A model generated the notes under the pieces. The model worked only from the letters and a program-made list of their open reading frames with translations, did no database searches and was not told the origin of the DNA. This document shows positions 34,724 to 42,955 of a stretch of DNA of 60,319 nt, piece by piece (positions within the stretch are counted from its first letter, which is position 1; the number at the start of each line of letters is the position of its first letter). Where the stretch lies: the NCBI GenBank assembly GCA_040226215.1, contig JAVKFF010000194.1:1-60319 (forward strand), in the 5' to 3' direction. The stretch is from JAVKFF01 sp040226215 (GTDB lineage Bacteria > Pseudomonadota > Alphaproteobacteria > DSM-16000 > Inquilinaceae). Position numbers and translations under genes: made by a program.

Positions 34724-36004
34724 ATGGCGCCGAGAGAGAATTTCGTCAGCCGCATCCGCGCGACCCTGGGCCACCGGGACTACGGGCTCTACGCGCTCGG
34801 CAACATGCTGTCGCTGATCGGCAACTGGACCCAGCGCACCACCATCGGCTGGCTGATGTGGGACGTGACGGAGTCCACGCTGTTGGTCGGTCTCGTCGTC
34901 TTCCTCGAGCTCTTCCCGGCCGTCGTCATCGCGCCCTTCGCCGGCGCCATCGCCGACCGCTGGAGCCGGGCCCGCATCATCCGCGTCACCCATTGCGTGG
35001 CCGCCGTGCTGGCCTTCGGCTTTGCCGTGCTGGTGCTGAACGGCGAATGGCTGGCTGAGGCGATTCTGGTCTACGCCTTCCTCAACGGCATGTTGACCGG
35101 TCTCGACCAGCCCTCGCGCATGTCCATCGTCAAGACCATGGTGCCGGCCTCCCGTCTGCCCACGGCGCTGGCCATCAACTCGATCATCTTCAACATGGCC
35201 CGGTTCATCGGGCCGCCGCTGGCGGCGCTGTTCATCGTCATGGGCGGCGCCTGGCTCGGCATCCTGATCTACGGCCTGGGCCTGGTGCCCCTGATCGTCA
35301 TCCTCGGCGGCTACGCAAGGCGCGACCGCAGCGCCGAGGCGGTGGCCAGCCGGCGCCAGCAATCCTCGATCATGGCGGCGATGGGCGAGGGCCTGCGCTA
35401 TGTCGCGTTCACCCCCGTCGTGCTGGCCCTGGTGCTGCTGCAGGCAGGCATCGGCATTTCGGTCCGCCCGGTTCTGGAGCTGATCCCGGGCATCGTCGGC
35501 GTCAATTTCGGCGGCGATCCCGACAGCCTGGCCATCCTCGCCGCCTCGGTCGGCGTCGGCGCCATTCTGGCAGGCCTGGTGATGAGCGCGCTGGCCGAGG
35601 CGCGGTCGCTGCGCCGGGCCTTGTGGGGCGGCGCCTTCACAGCGCCCTTCTGGACCATGGCGGTGGTCTCGCTCGGCACGGTCGAGGCGGCGGCCGTGGG
35701 GGCCGCCTTGCTCGGCGCGTCGCTGGTGATCTCCGGCGTGGCCACGCAGTCGCTGGTCCAGCTCATGGTGCCCAGCGAGTTCCTCGGCCGCACCCTCAGC
35801 ATCTACGGCATCGTCTTCCGCGGCTGCCCGGCGCTCGGCGCCTTCCTGCTCGGCCTCTTGGCCGAGACCCAGGGCTTCCTGCTGCCGATCGCCATCCTCT
35901 CGGCCATTCTCTGGGCGGCGCTCGTCGCCATCGCCCTGGTCTGGGGCCGGCGCATCGCCCACGGCCTCAACGGGTCCTCGCTGTCGGAGGGCGATCAGGC
36001 GTAA
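34724..36004 (+). CDS. Major facilitator superfamily transporter
   Basis: A 426-aa membrane protein with about 11-12 hydrophobic segments. It has the Gly-x-Leu-Ala-Asp-Arg-type loop seen as Gly-Ala-Ile-Ala-Asp-Arg-Trp-Ser-Arg between segments 2 and 3, and a second basic loop mid-protein. It looks like the enterobactin-exporter/MFS_3 group, which includes exporters. It follows the BDH2-like SDR by 37 bp, so an export or uptake role linked to that enzyme is possible. Its last 10 bases overlap the convergent MaoC-type gene. Confidence 0.85.
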   Translation: MAPRENFVSRIRATLGHRDYGLYALGNMLSLIGNWTQRTTIGWLMWDVTESTLLVGLVVFLELFPAVVIAPFAGAIADRWSRARIIRVTHCVAAVLAFGFAVLVLNGEWLAEAILVYAFLNGMLTGLDQPSRMSIVKTMVPASRLPTALAINSIIFNMARFIGPPLAALFIVMGGAWLGILIYGLGLVPLIVILGGYARRDRSAEAVASRRQQSSIMAAMGEGLRYVAFTPVVLALVLLQAGIGISVRPVLELIPGIVGVNFGGDPDSLAILAASVGVGAILAGLVMSALAEARSLRRALWGGAFTAPFWTMAVVSLGTVEAAAVGAALLGASLVISGVATQSLVQLMVPSEFLGRTLSIYGIVFRGCPALGAFLLGLLAETQGFLLPIAILSAILWAALVAIALVWGRRIAHGLNGSSLSEGDQA

Positions 36005-37026
36005 CCGGCCGCCGCGTAGGGGCCGCCGCCGGCGCGGTAGACCAGGAGCTTGCGCTGGTAGCTGAAGACCGGCCTGCCCTCGCCGGTCTCCGCCTCGGTG
36101 CGAACGGTAAGGATGCCCTGGTCGGGGCGCGAACCCGAGGGCCGGGAGTCGGTGACCGTCGAGCGGGCGTGCAGCAGGTCGCCGTCGCGCACCTCGCCGG
36201 CCATGACGATGTCGCTCCATTGCAGGTTGGCGACCACCCGGCCGAAGGTCTTGGTCGAAGTCGCCGTGCCCATGCCCAGAGCCAGGTATTCCGGCAGCAC
36301 GCCGTCGCCGGTGCCGGCGCCCAGGGCGGGGTCGATGACGACCGCCGCCTGGTCGCCCGAACTGGCCGCCCAGGCCCAGGCCTCCGCCAGGCTGACCCGG
36401 CGGGCCGGCCAATGCTCGAACACCTGGCCCGGGACGAAGTCGTCGAAATAGGGACCGGTGGTTTCCATGAAGGCGCCGTCCGCAGCCGTGGCGTGGGAGG
36501 CGAAGGCGCGCGGCGCGCTGCCATGGCTGGGATCGGTCGGCGCGGCGGCGCGGCGGAAGATCTCGGTGTCCCAGACCATGTCGCAGACCGTGCGGCCGTC
36601 CTGGTTGTCGACCCGCGTGCGTACCCGCAGGCGGCCGCATTCCTCACCTTCGTCCTGCCGTTCGACGATCTCGGAGCGGGAATAGAGCGTGTCGCCGTGG
36701 AACACCGGCGCGGTCATGCGGATCTCCGGCCAGCCGAGGATGCGCCGGCGCTGGCCGAAGGTGCGCCAGGCCATGCCGATGGCGCGGCGCACGGTGATGG
36801 TGCTGACGATCAGCGGCCGGCGGAACTCGGACTTGTCGGCATAGGCCTCGTCGAAATGGATCATCGCCTGGTTCAGCGTCGCCAGCGCCTCGGTGACGTT
36901 GTCCTGCTGGTAGACGGTGATGCCCGGCCGGTGGACGAAGCGCTGGCCGGCCTCGAACTCCTCGAAGAACAGGCCGTAGCATTCGCGGTAGCGGTTTCCG
37001 CCGAGATCGAGATGGGAGCCGAACAT
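35995..37026 (-). CDS. MaoC-type double-hotdog acyl-CoA hydratase
   Basis: A 343-aa protein made of two MaoC-like hotdog halves (about 15-150 and 185-320). This architecture and length match mesaconyl-CoA/beta-methylmalyl-CoA hydratases. Such enzymes add or remove water at an unsaturated acyl-CoA. It is the last gene of a minus-strand run with a CitE-like lyase and a TRAP transporter, and a CoA-transferase lies divergent at the far end. This set is the layout of a dicarboxylate-CoA route (mesaconate, itaconate or similar). The start at 37026 is 45 bp after the lyase gene. Confidence 0.82.
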   Translation of the reverse strand: MFGSHLDLGGNRYRECYGLFFEEFEAGQRFVHRPGITVYQQDNVTEALATLNQAMIHFDEAYADKSEFRRPLIVSTITVRRAIGMAWRTFGQRRRILGWPEIRMTAPVFHGDTLYSRSEIVERQDEGEECGRLRVRTRVDNQDGRTVCDMVWDTEIFRRAAAPTDPSHGSAPRAFASHATAADGAFMETTGPYFDDFVPGQVFEHWPARRVSLAEAWAWAASSGDQAAVVIDPALGAGTGDGVLPEYLALGMGTATSTKTFGRVVANLQWSDIVMAGEVRDGDLLHARSTVTDSRPSGSRPDQGILTVRTEAETGEGRPVFSYQRKLLVYRAGGGPYAAAGYA

Positions 37027-37071
37027 GGGGCGCGCGGGGTCCTTGGGAGGTTGAGGGCTGTCGGGGCAGGG

Positions 37072-37917
37072 TCAGGCGTCGCGCCTGGAGAGCACGGCCA
37101 GGGCGCTGTCGTAGAGCGGCTTGTCGATCATCCGGCCGCCGACCTGGATGGTCTTGCCGGCGGCGGCCTCGAAGGCGGCGACCACCTTCTCCGCCGCCGC
37201 GACCTCCGCGGCGCTCGGCCGGAAGGCGGCGATGATCGGTTCGACCTGCTCGGGGTGGATGGCGAGCTTGCCGGAGAAGCCGAGATCGCGGACTTCCCGG
37301 CACTCGGCCACGAGGCCGTCCAGGTCGCCGATGCCCAGCCAGGGCACGTCCAGGGCCGGCACCCGGCCCGCCGTCGCGGCCTCGACGATGCGCGCCCGGG
37401 CCGGCAGCAGCGGCGCCGACTTCATCGCCATGCCGGTCTCCGCGCAATAGTCGGCGGCACCGAAGCCGAGCGCGCCATTGCCCGCGAGCGCGCGGGTGAC
37501 ATCCTTGGCCGCGTCCAGCCCGGCCACCGTCTCGACGATGGCGAGGACTGGTGTCCGGGCCCCAAGCGCGGCGCGGAGGATTGCCACGTCGCGCCCGCTC
37601 TCGGCCTTGGGCAGCGCCACGAAGTCCGGCGCGTGGGCGAGACCGCGCAGCAGCGCCAGGTCGTCAACAGCCTCCCGCTCGGTCAGCGCGTTCAGGCGCA
37701 CGCCCAGCAGCGGCTCGTCCGCCGCCCGCTCGCCACCCAGCGCCGACAGGTAGGCGGCGACGTGCTCGCGTGCCGCCGCCTTGCCGGCGACCGGCACGGC
37801 GTCCTCGAGGTCGATGATCACGGCGTGCCGGCAGCGTTCGCGCGCCTTGGCGAAGCGCTCCGGCCGGTCACCGGGCACCAGCAGCGCGGTGGCGACGGCG
37901 GTGAGGGTCGAGGGCAT
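37072..37917 (-). CDS. HpcH/HpaI-family CoA-ester lyase (CitE-like)
   Basis: A 281-aa TIM-barrel lyase. The magnesium and CoA-site motifs of CitE/malyl-CoA lyases are present: Ile-Asp-Leu-Glu-Asp-Ala-Val, Ala-Leu-Pro-Lys-Ala-Glu-Ser, Val-Glu-Thr-Val-Ala-Gly, Phe-Gly-Ala-Ala-Asp-Tyr and Lys-Leu-Ala-Ile-His-Pro. The reaction would be cleavage of a hydroxyacyl-CoA such as beta-methylmalyl-, citramalyl- or malyl-CoA into acyl-CoA plus glyoxylate or pyruvate. It sits between the hydratase and the TRAP permease, with 17 bp to the permease gene. Confidence 0.88.
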   Translation of the reverse strand: MPSTLTAVATALLVPGDRPERFAKARERCRHAVIIDLEDAVPVAGKAAAREHVAAYLSALGGERAADEPLLGVRLNALTEREAVDDLALLRGLAHAPDFVALPKAESGRDVAILRAALGARTPVLAIVETVAGLDAAKDVTRALAGNGALGFGAADYCAETGMAMKSAPLLPARARIVEAATAGRVPALDVPWLGIGDLDGLVAECREVRDLGFSGKLAIHPEQVEPIIAAFRPSAAEVAAAEKVVAAFEAAAGKTIQVGGRMIDKPLYDSALAVLSRRDA

Positions 37918-37934
37918 GGGGTTTCCTCAGGCGG

Positions 37935-39251
37935 TCAGAAGGCCGCCGGCCCGAGGATCAGGTCCGGCAGGAAGGTGACGATGGGCGAATAGAAGGTGAC
38001 CAGCATCACCAGGCCGATCATTCCCACCAGGAAGGGCAGGGTGCCGCGGATCACCTCGGCCACCGGCGCCTTGGCGATGCCGGCCATGACGAACAGGTTC
38101 AGCCCGATGGGCGGGGTCAGCATGGCGAGTTCGATGTTCATCACCAGAACGATGCCATAATGCACCCTGGAGATCTCCAGCGCCGCCAGGATCGGCAGGG
38201 TCAGGGGCACCGTGATCAGGGTGATCGAGTAGCCCTCCAGGATCATGCCCAGCACGATCAGGGTGACGTTCATGATCAGCAGGAACAGCCAGGCCGGCAG
38301 GCCCAGTTCGACCACCAGCGCCACGAGATCGGCGGCGAGGCCGGAGCGCGTGATCCAGTGCGACAGCAGCAGCGCCGAACCGACGATCAGCACCACCGAT
38401 CCGGTGCTCTCGATCGACTGGCCCATGAGACGCGGCAGCTCGCGTACTGTGGCGCCGCGATAGATGAACATGGTCACCGCCAGGGCGATGACCGCCGACA
38501 GGGCCGCCGCCTCGGTGATGGTGACGAAGCCGCCATAGATGCCGCCCAGCACGACGAAGGGCACGGACAGCGCCGGTACCGCGCGCAGGGTGGTGATCGC
38601 GAAGCCGTCCAGAGCGGGCTCCGCTATGCGCTGTCCCGACCGCTCCGTCGGCGCGGTGTGCTGGGAACGCGCGCGCAGCACGATGATGCCGACGATCAGC
38701 AGCGCCTGCAGCAGGCCGGGCACGACGCCGGCCAGGAACAGGCGCGGCACGGAGGTCTCCGATATCAGGCCGTAGACGACCAGCGGCAGGCTGGGCGGGA
38801 TGAGGATGCCCAGCGTCGCCGCCGTGCCGGTGAGGCCGAGCACGAAGGGCCGGCTGTACCCCTTTTCGATCAGCAGCGGCACCGCCATCGTGCCCATGGC
38901 GAGCGCGGTGGCGACCGAGGAACCGTTGATGGCGGCGAAGATGGCGGTGGCGGCAACGGCGGCGATCGGCAGGCCGCCGCGCACCCGGCGGAAGGCCAGC
39001 GCCGCCCAGTCGAACAGCGCCTTGGCGATGCCGCCGCCCTTCATGAACATCGCCGCCATGACGAAGAAGGGGATGGCCATCAATGTGGGGCTGTTGAGGT
39101 GATCCAGCAGGTGCTGGCCCAGCCCGGCGATGGAATTGCCCTCGATCAGCAGCAGCACGCAGGCCACCGCGGCCAGGGCGATGAAGATCGGCGTGCCCAG
39201 GGTCAGCAGGGCGAACAGGCCGGCCAGGCCGAGGGCGGCTTCGACGATCAC
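37935..39251 (-). CDS. TRAP transporter large permease (DctM type)
   Basis: A 438-aa integral membrane protein with about 12 hydrophobic segments and the typical Gly-Gly-Gly-Ile-Ala and Ile-Pro-Pro-Ser repeats of DctM proteins. The start is a GTG at 39251 overlapping the TGA of the small-subunit gene. The longer in-frame reading would duplicate that gene's sequence in another frame. It is the sodium-dependent transport subunit of the importer whose binding protein is at 39795-40802. Confidence 0.9.
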   Translation of the reverse strand: MIVEAALGLAGLFALLTLGTPIFIALAAVACVLLLIEGNSIAGLGQHLLDHLNSPTLMAIPFFVMAAMFMKGGGIAKALFDWAALAFRRVRGGLPIAAVAATAIFAAINGSSVATALAMGTMAVPLLIEKGYSRPFVLGLTGTAATLGILIPPSLPLVVYGLISETSVPRLFLAGVVPGLLQALLIVGIIVLRARSQHTAPTERSGQRIAEPALDGFAITTLRAVPALSVPFVVLGGIYGGFVTITEAAALSAVIALAVTMFIYRGATVRELPRLMGQSIESTGSVVLIVGSALLLSHWITRSGLAADLVALVVELGLPAWLFLLIMNVTLIVLGMILEGYSITLITVPLTLPILAALEISRVHYGIVLVMNIELAMLTPPIGLNLFVMAGIAKAPVAEVIRGTLPFLVGMIGLVMLVTFYSPIVTFLPDLILGPAAF

Positions 39252-39757
39252 TTGCCGCCCTCCGTCCACAGATGGTCGTGCCCGCCCCGGCGTCCGGTCG
39301 CCAGACCGATCACCGCCTGCAGCGCCATCGACGTCATGCCGACGGGCAGGCTGAGATAATAGATCCACAAGGGGATGCGCCAGGTGCTGCTGGACCGCTC
39401 GTCCCAGCGGATGGCCTCCTCCACCACCAGGATCCCCGACCAGAGCAGCAGCACCGCCGTGGCCACGAACACGGCGGCCGCCAGCACCGACATCGCCAGG
39501 CGCAGCCGCGGCGACGCCAGGTCGAGGAACAGGTCGACCTTGATATGCGCCTGGTGGCGGGCGGTGCGCCCGCCGGCCAGCATGACACCCCAGACGACGA
39601 CCATGACGATGATGTCGAGCGCCCAGTCCACGGTCATCTGCGGGGCCACGTAGCGGGCGATGACCGTGTAACAGGCGAGCAGGAGCGCACTGGCGCCGCA
39701 GGCGGCGATGAGACCGCTCTCGAGGCGTGCCAGTGCGTGGAAGATTCCGCCGGACAC
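39248..39757 (-). CDS. TRAP transporter small permease (DctQ type)
   Basis: A 169-aa protein with four membrane segments and the conserved Arg-His-Gln-Ala-His-Ile-Lys-Val-Asp loop. The GTG at 39757 is preferred because a gggaggg ribosome site lies 5-6 bp upstream of it. A TTG 15 bases earlier would overlap that site. It links the binding protein and DctM in the TRAP complex. There are 37 bp between the binding-protein stop and this start. Confidence 0.86.
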   Translation of the reverse strand: MSGGIFHALARLESGLIAACGASALLLACYTVIARYVAPQMTVDWALDIIVMVVVWGVMLAGGRTARHQAHIKVDLFLDLASPRLRLAMSVLAAAVFVATAVLLLWSGILVVEEAIRWDERSSSTWRIPLWIYYLSLPVGMTSMALQAVIGLATGRRGGHDHLWTEGGK

Positions 39758-39794
39758 GGATTCCCTCCCCAACCTGCCCGGACGTGGCCGGACG

Positions 39795-40802
39795 CTACTG
39801 GCCGATCACCTCGCGGGCCAGCGACAGCACTTCCTCGGAGATGTCGAGATCCGCCGCCACCGCGTCGACGGTGGCCAGCAGCTCGGCACGGACAGCCTCG
39901 GTGTCCTCGGCCGACGGCGTGGCGAAGACGATGCCGTTCTCCTCGTTGGTGACCTGCGCCTCGGCCTGGCGGCGGATCGATTCCGCCCGCTCGACCTCGA
40001 TGGCGGCGTTCCACAACTCGGTGAAGGTGGCCCGATGCTCGTCGCTCAGGCTGTCCCAGAAGTCCTGGTTGACGATCGGCACGTAATAGAGCGTCTGCAC
40101 GTTGTCGAGGAACCCCGAGGTGATGCCGGCCTCCCAGAGCTGGGCGCTGCGGATCGTCTCGTTGGTCGTCAGGATGCCGTCGATGGTGCCCTGGCTGAGG
40201 GCGATCGGCACGTCGCCGAAGCTGATCACCACCGGGTCGCCGCCCAGCGTCTGGTAGTGCGAGAGGATGGCTGCACCGCCGGGAATGCGGATGCGCAGGC
40301 CTTCCAGATCGTCGTAGCTGGTGATCTGGTCGCCGGCGCTGAAGGTGTGGGCGGAGCCGAGCAGCAGCCAGTCGCCGGGCACCACGACGCCGAGCGTCTC
40401 CTCGATGCGGGCGCTCAGATCCTGTCCGAGCGGACCGTCGACCACCTCGTTGAAATCCTCCGCAGGCAGACCGGCGAACAGCGCCAGGTCGAGCACCGAG
40501 AGGTTCGGCTCGAAGGGGCTGAGATAGACGGTCACCGGCACCGCCATCTCCACGTCGCCGCGCGCCACCGCCCGGGGCACGTCGGCGGCGGCGTAGAGCT
40601 GACCGTTCTCGAACAGCTGGCCGACCAGGGCGCCGTCGGTCGCCGCCTCGAGGTCGGTCAGGAACTGCTGGATGGTGATGTTGCGGATGTGGTTGGCGCC
40701 GGTGTTGACCGAGATCGAGAACTCGGTCTGCGCTTGGGCGGCGGTGCCGAGCGCCAGGACGGCGGTGCCCGCCAGCAGGATGGGTGTGAAACGGCCTGTC
40801 AT
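39795..40802 (-). CDS. TRAP transporter substrate-binding protein (DctP type)
   Basis: A 335-aa periplasmic protein with a signal peptide cut near Ala-Gln-Ala at residue 24. It shows the DctP-family landmarks of an N-terminal Phe-Ser-Ile-Ser strand, Gly-Leu-Arg-Ile-Arg-Ile-Pro-Gly with the carboxylate-binding arginines, and Tyr-Tyr-Val-Pro-Ile. The family binds C4-dicarboxylates and other organic acids. ATG 40802 follows ggaggag. It is the first gene of the minus-strand arm and reads away from the palindromic promoter region. Confidence 0.9.
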   Translation of the reverse strand: MTGRFTPILLAGTAVLALGTAAQAQTEFSISVNTGANHIRNITIQQFLTDLEAATDGALVGQLFENGQLYAAADVPRAVARGDVEMAVPVTVYLSPFEPNLSVLDLALFAGLPAEDFNEVVDGPLGQDLSARIEETLGVVVPGDWLLLGSAHTFSAGDQITSYDDLEGLRIRIPGGAAILSHYQTLGGDPVVISFGDVPIALSQGTIDGILTTNETIRSAQLWEAGITSGFLDNVQTLYYVPIVNQDFWDSLSDEHRATFTELWNAAIEVERAESIRRQAEAQVTNEENGIVFATPSAEDTEAVRAELLATVDAVAADLDISEEVLSLAREVIGQ

Positions 40803-40886
40803 GATGGTCTCCTCCCTCAAGGATCGGGCAGCCATTGGCGCTGCTCCAGCCGCACGGGCGCGGATCGGCCGGCGCGGATTGGTCCG

Positions 40887-40918
40887 TTGACTTTGTCCGG
40901 ACAAACGTACAATGTCAA
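40887..40918. promoter_or_regulatory. Divergent promoter region with perfect operator palindrome
   Basis: On the plus strand TTGACT (40887-40892) and TACAAT (40908-40913) flank a 15-bp spacer that contains the perfect 12-bp palindrome ttgtccggacaa (40893-40904). On the minus strand a consensus TTGACA (complement of 40913-40918) points towards the TRAP genes. The palindrome resembles the NagR/DasR pattern of HutC-type GntR proteins, and such a regulator is encoded at 42212. Confidence 0.68.
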
Positions 40919-40954
40919 TGCGAATTCCGGTGCGAACTCCGGTGCGGGCACCGG
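40919..40954 (+). repeat. Three tandem 12-bp repeats in the CoA-transferase leader
   Basis: Units tgcgaattccgg, tgcgaactccgg and tgcgggcaccgg follow each other without gap, just after the -10. The third unit also forms an inverted repeat (ccggtgc-gg-gcaccgg at 40939-40954). Confidence 0.7.
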
Positions 40955-40977
40955 TTCGGCGTGTTTGGGAGGCGATG

Positions 40978-42192
40978 ATGGCTGCGACATCCGACGGGCT
41001 GCTCTCGGGCTTGCGCGTCCTCTCGGTCGAGCAGTATGGCGCCGGCCCCTTCGGCACCCAGGTGCTGGCAGATCTCGGCGCCGAGGTGATCAAGATCGAG
41101 AACCCCCGCGACGGCGGCGACGTCTCCCGCTCGCTCGGCCCGTTCTTCGGCGTCGACCTGCCGGAAAGCGCGTCGAGCCTGTTCTTCGCCGCGATCAACC
41201 GCAACAAGCGCTCGCTCGCCCTCGACCTTGCCAACCCCGAGGGCAAGGCGGTCTTTCACCGCCTGGTCGCGGACGCCGATGCGGTCGCCTGCAACCTGCG
41301 CGGCGACGTGCCGGGCCGGCTCGGCCTCACCTACGAGACCCTGGGCGAGATCAAGCCCGCCATCGTCTGCGCCCACCTGACCGCCTATGGCCGCGAGGGC
41401 AGCCGCGCCAACTGGCCGGGCTACGACTACCTGATCCAGGCCGAGGCCGGCTATTTCGGCATCAACGGCGACCCCGAGGGGCCGCCGGCCCGCTTCGGCC
41501 TGTCGATCGTCGACTTCATGACCGGCTACGCCATAGGGCTGGCGCTGGTCTCCGCGGTGCTGAAGGCGCGGACGAGCGGCGTCGGCCGCGACGTGGACGT
41601 CAGCCTCTACGACGTCGGCATCGCCAATCTGAACTATCTCGGCGTCTGGGCGATGAACACGGGCTACGAGCCGGGGCGCCTGCCGCGCTCGGCCCATCCC
41701 TCGCTCACACCATGCCAGCTCTACCGCACCGCCGATGGCTGGATCTACATCATGGCCAACAAGGAGAAGTTCTGGCGCGTGCTGTGCGAGCGCCTGGGCC
41801 GCGCCGAACTGGCCGACGACCCGCGGTTCCGCACCTTCACGGAGCGGGCGGCCAACCGCGACGCCCTGACGGTGCTGCTGGACGAGGCGTTCGGCCAGGC
41901 CGGCACGGCGGAATGGATGCAGCGGCTGGCCGGCGGCGTGCCTGCCGCGCCGGTCAACAGCGTCGCCCAGGCCATCGACTCCGATTTCTTCCGGGAGAGC
42001 GGGATGGGCGTGACGATGGGCGACGGCGCCTGGTCGGCCGTGCGGGGCCTGGGCAATCCCATCCGCAGCGGTGCGGCGCTGCCCTCGGCGCCGCCGCCGG
42101 CGCTGGGTCAGGACACCGACCACCTGCTGGCAGAGGCCGGTTTCGAGGCGGAGGCCATCGCCCGCCTGCGCAAGAGTGGAGTCGTCGGCTAG
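40978..42192 (+). CDS. Class III CoA-transferase (CaiB/BaiF family)
   Basis: A 404-aa protein of the family III CoA-transferases, which move CoA between carboxylates through an aspartyl-CoA intermediate. The catalytic aspartate is expected at about residue 179 in Leu-Ser-Ile-Val-Asp-Phe. The N-terminal Ala-Asp-Leu-Gly-Ala-Glu-Val-Ile-Lys-Ile-Glu motif is clear. ATG 40978 has gggagg 5 bp upstream. An upstream in-frame ATG at 40912 lies inside the -10 box and would translate the 12-bp repeats, so it was rejected. It probably activates the acid imported by the divergent TRAP system. Confidence 0.88.
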   Translation: MAATSDGLLSGLRVLSVEQYGAGPFGTQVLADLGAEVIKIENPRDGGDVSRSLGPFFGVDLPESASSLFFAAINRNKRSLALDLANPEGKAVFHRLVADADAVACNLRGDVPGRLGLTYETLGEIKPAIVCAHLTAYGREGSRANWPGYDYLIQAEAGYFGINGDPEGPPARFGLSIVDFMTGYAIGLALVSAVLKARTSGVGRDVDVSLYDVGIANLNYLGVWAMNTGYEPGRLPRSAHPSLTPCQLYRTADGWIYIMANKEKFWRVLCERLGRAELADDPRFRTFTERAANRDALTVLLDEAFGQAGTAEWMQRLAGGVPAAPVNSVAQAIDSDFFRESGMGVTMGDGAWSAVRGLGNPIRSGAALPSAPPPALGQDTDHLLAEAGFEAEAIARLRKSGVVG

Positions 42193-42211
42193 GTCGTGGC
42201 ATGACGCTCCG

Positions 42212-42955
42212 ATGACCAGTGACGCCCCGCTCTTCCGGCAGCTTGCCGCCAGCCTTTCCGGCGCGATCGCCGGCGGCGAGTTCCGGGTCGGCGACCCGCT
42301 GCCCACCGAGATGGAGCTGATGGCGCGCTACGGCGTGTCGCGCCATACCGTTCGGGCGGCGCTGATGGAGCTGAAGACCCGCGGCATCGTCGCCGCCCGC
42401 CGCGGCATCGGCACCATCGTCCGGCGTGCCGATCCCGCCTCCTCCTACATCGAGAGCTACTCCTCGGTGGACGAGTTGTTCACCTTCGCCGCCGGCCGGC
42501 CGATCGCACCGATCCGGGTGACCTGGAACGATGTCGGCGAGGCCGAGGCACGGCGCCTGGGCATGAAGCCAGGGCGCCGCTGCCTGGTGATCGAGGGCCT
42601 GCGTCATGGCGGCGGCGAATTGCCGGTCGCCTTCGTGCGCATCCATCTCGACGAGCGCTATGGCCGCATCGCCGACAGCCTCGACGGCCTGCAGACCTCG
42701 GTCGCCGAACTGATCGAGCGGGAGTTCGACCTGCGCATCGGCCGCATCGAGCAGGAGATCGAATCGGGGCTGATCGACCAGCCGATGGCGAGCCTGCTCT
42801 CGGTCGCCGCCGGCACCCCGGCGCTCCACATCACCCGCTGGTACTACGCCAGCGGCGAGCAACCCGTCGAGGTGGCGGAGAGCGTCTACCCGCAGGGCCG
42901 TTTCGTCTACCGCAACGAACTGGTGCGCGCCGGCCCTCACGGCCAGTCGGCATAG
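42212..42955 (+). CDS. GntR-family regulator, HutC (UTRA) subfamily
   Basis: A 247-aa regulator with an N-terminal winged helix (Pro-Leu-Pro-Thr-Glu-Met-Glu-Leu-Met-Ala, then Ser-Arg-His-Thr-Val-Arg-Ala-Ala-Leu) and a C-terminal UTRA ligand-binding domain with the Ile-Glu-Gly-Leu-Arg and Thr-Arg-Trp-Tyr-Tyr strands. It is 19 bp downstream of the CoA-transferase and probably co-transcribed, so it likely controls the palindrome at 40893-40904. Its 3' end overlaps the convergent AraC gene by 19 bp. Confidence 0.9.
   Translation: MTSDAPLFRQLAASLSGAIAGGEFRVGDPLPTEMELMARYGVSRHTVRAALMELKTRGIVAARRGIGTIVRRADPASSYIESYSSVDELFTFAAGRPIAPIRVTWNDVGEAEARRLGMKPGRRCLVIEGLRHGGGELPVAFVRIHLDERYGRIADSLDGLQTSVAELIEREFDLRIGRIEQEIESGLIDQPMASLLSVAAGTPALHITRWYYASGEQPVEVAESVYPQGRFVYRNELVRAGPHGQSA

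Noticed and set aside
40912..40977. Upstream start for the CoA-transferase giving a Pro-Val-Arg repeat N terminus
   Set aside because: The ATG overlaps the -10 hexamer and the segment is a 12-bp tandem repeat. ATG 40978 has the ribosome site and matches the family start.
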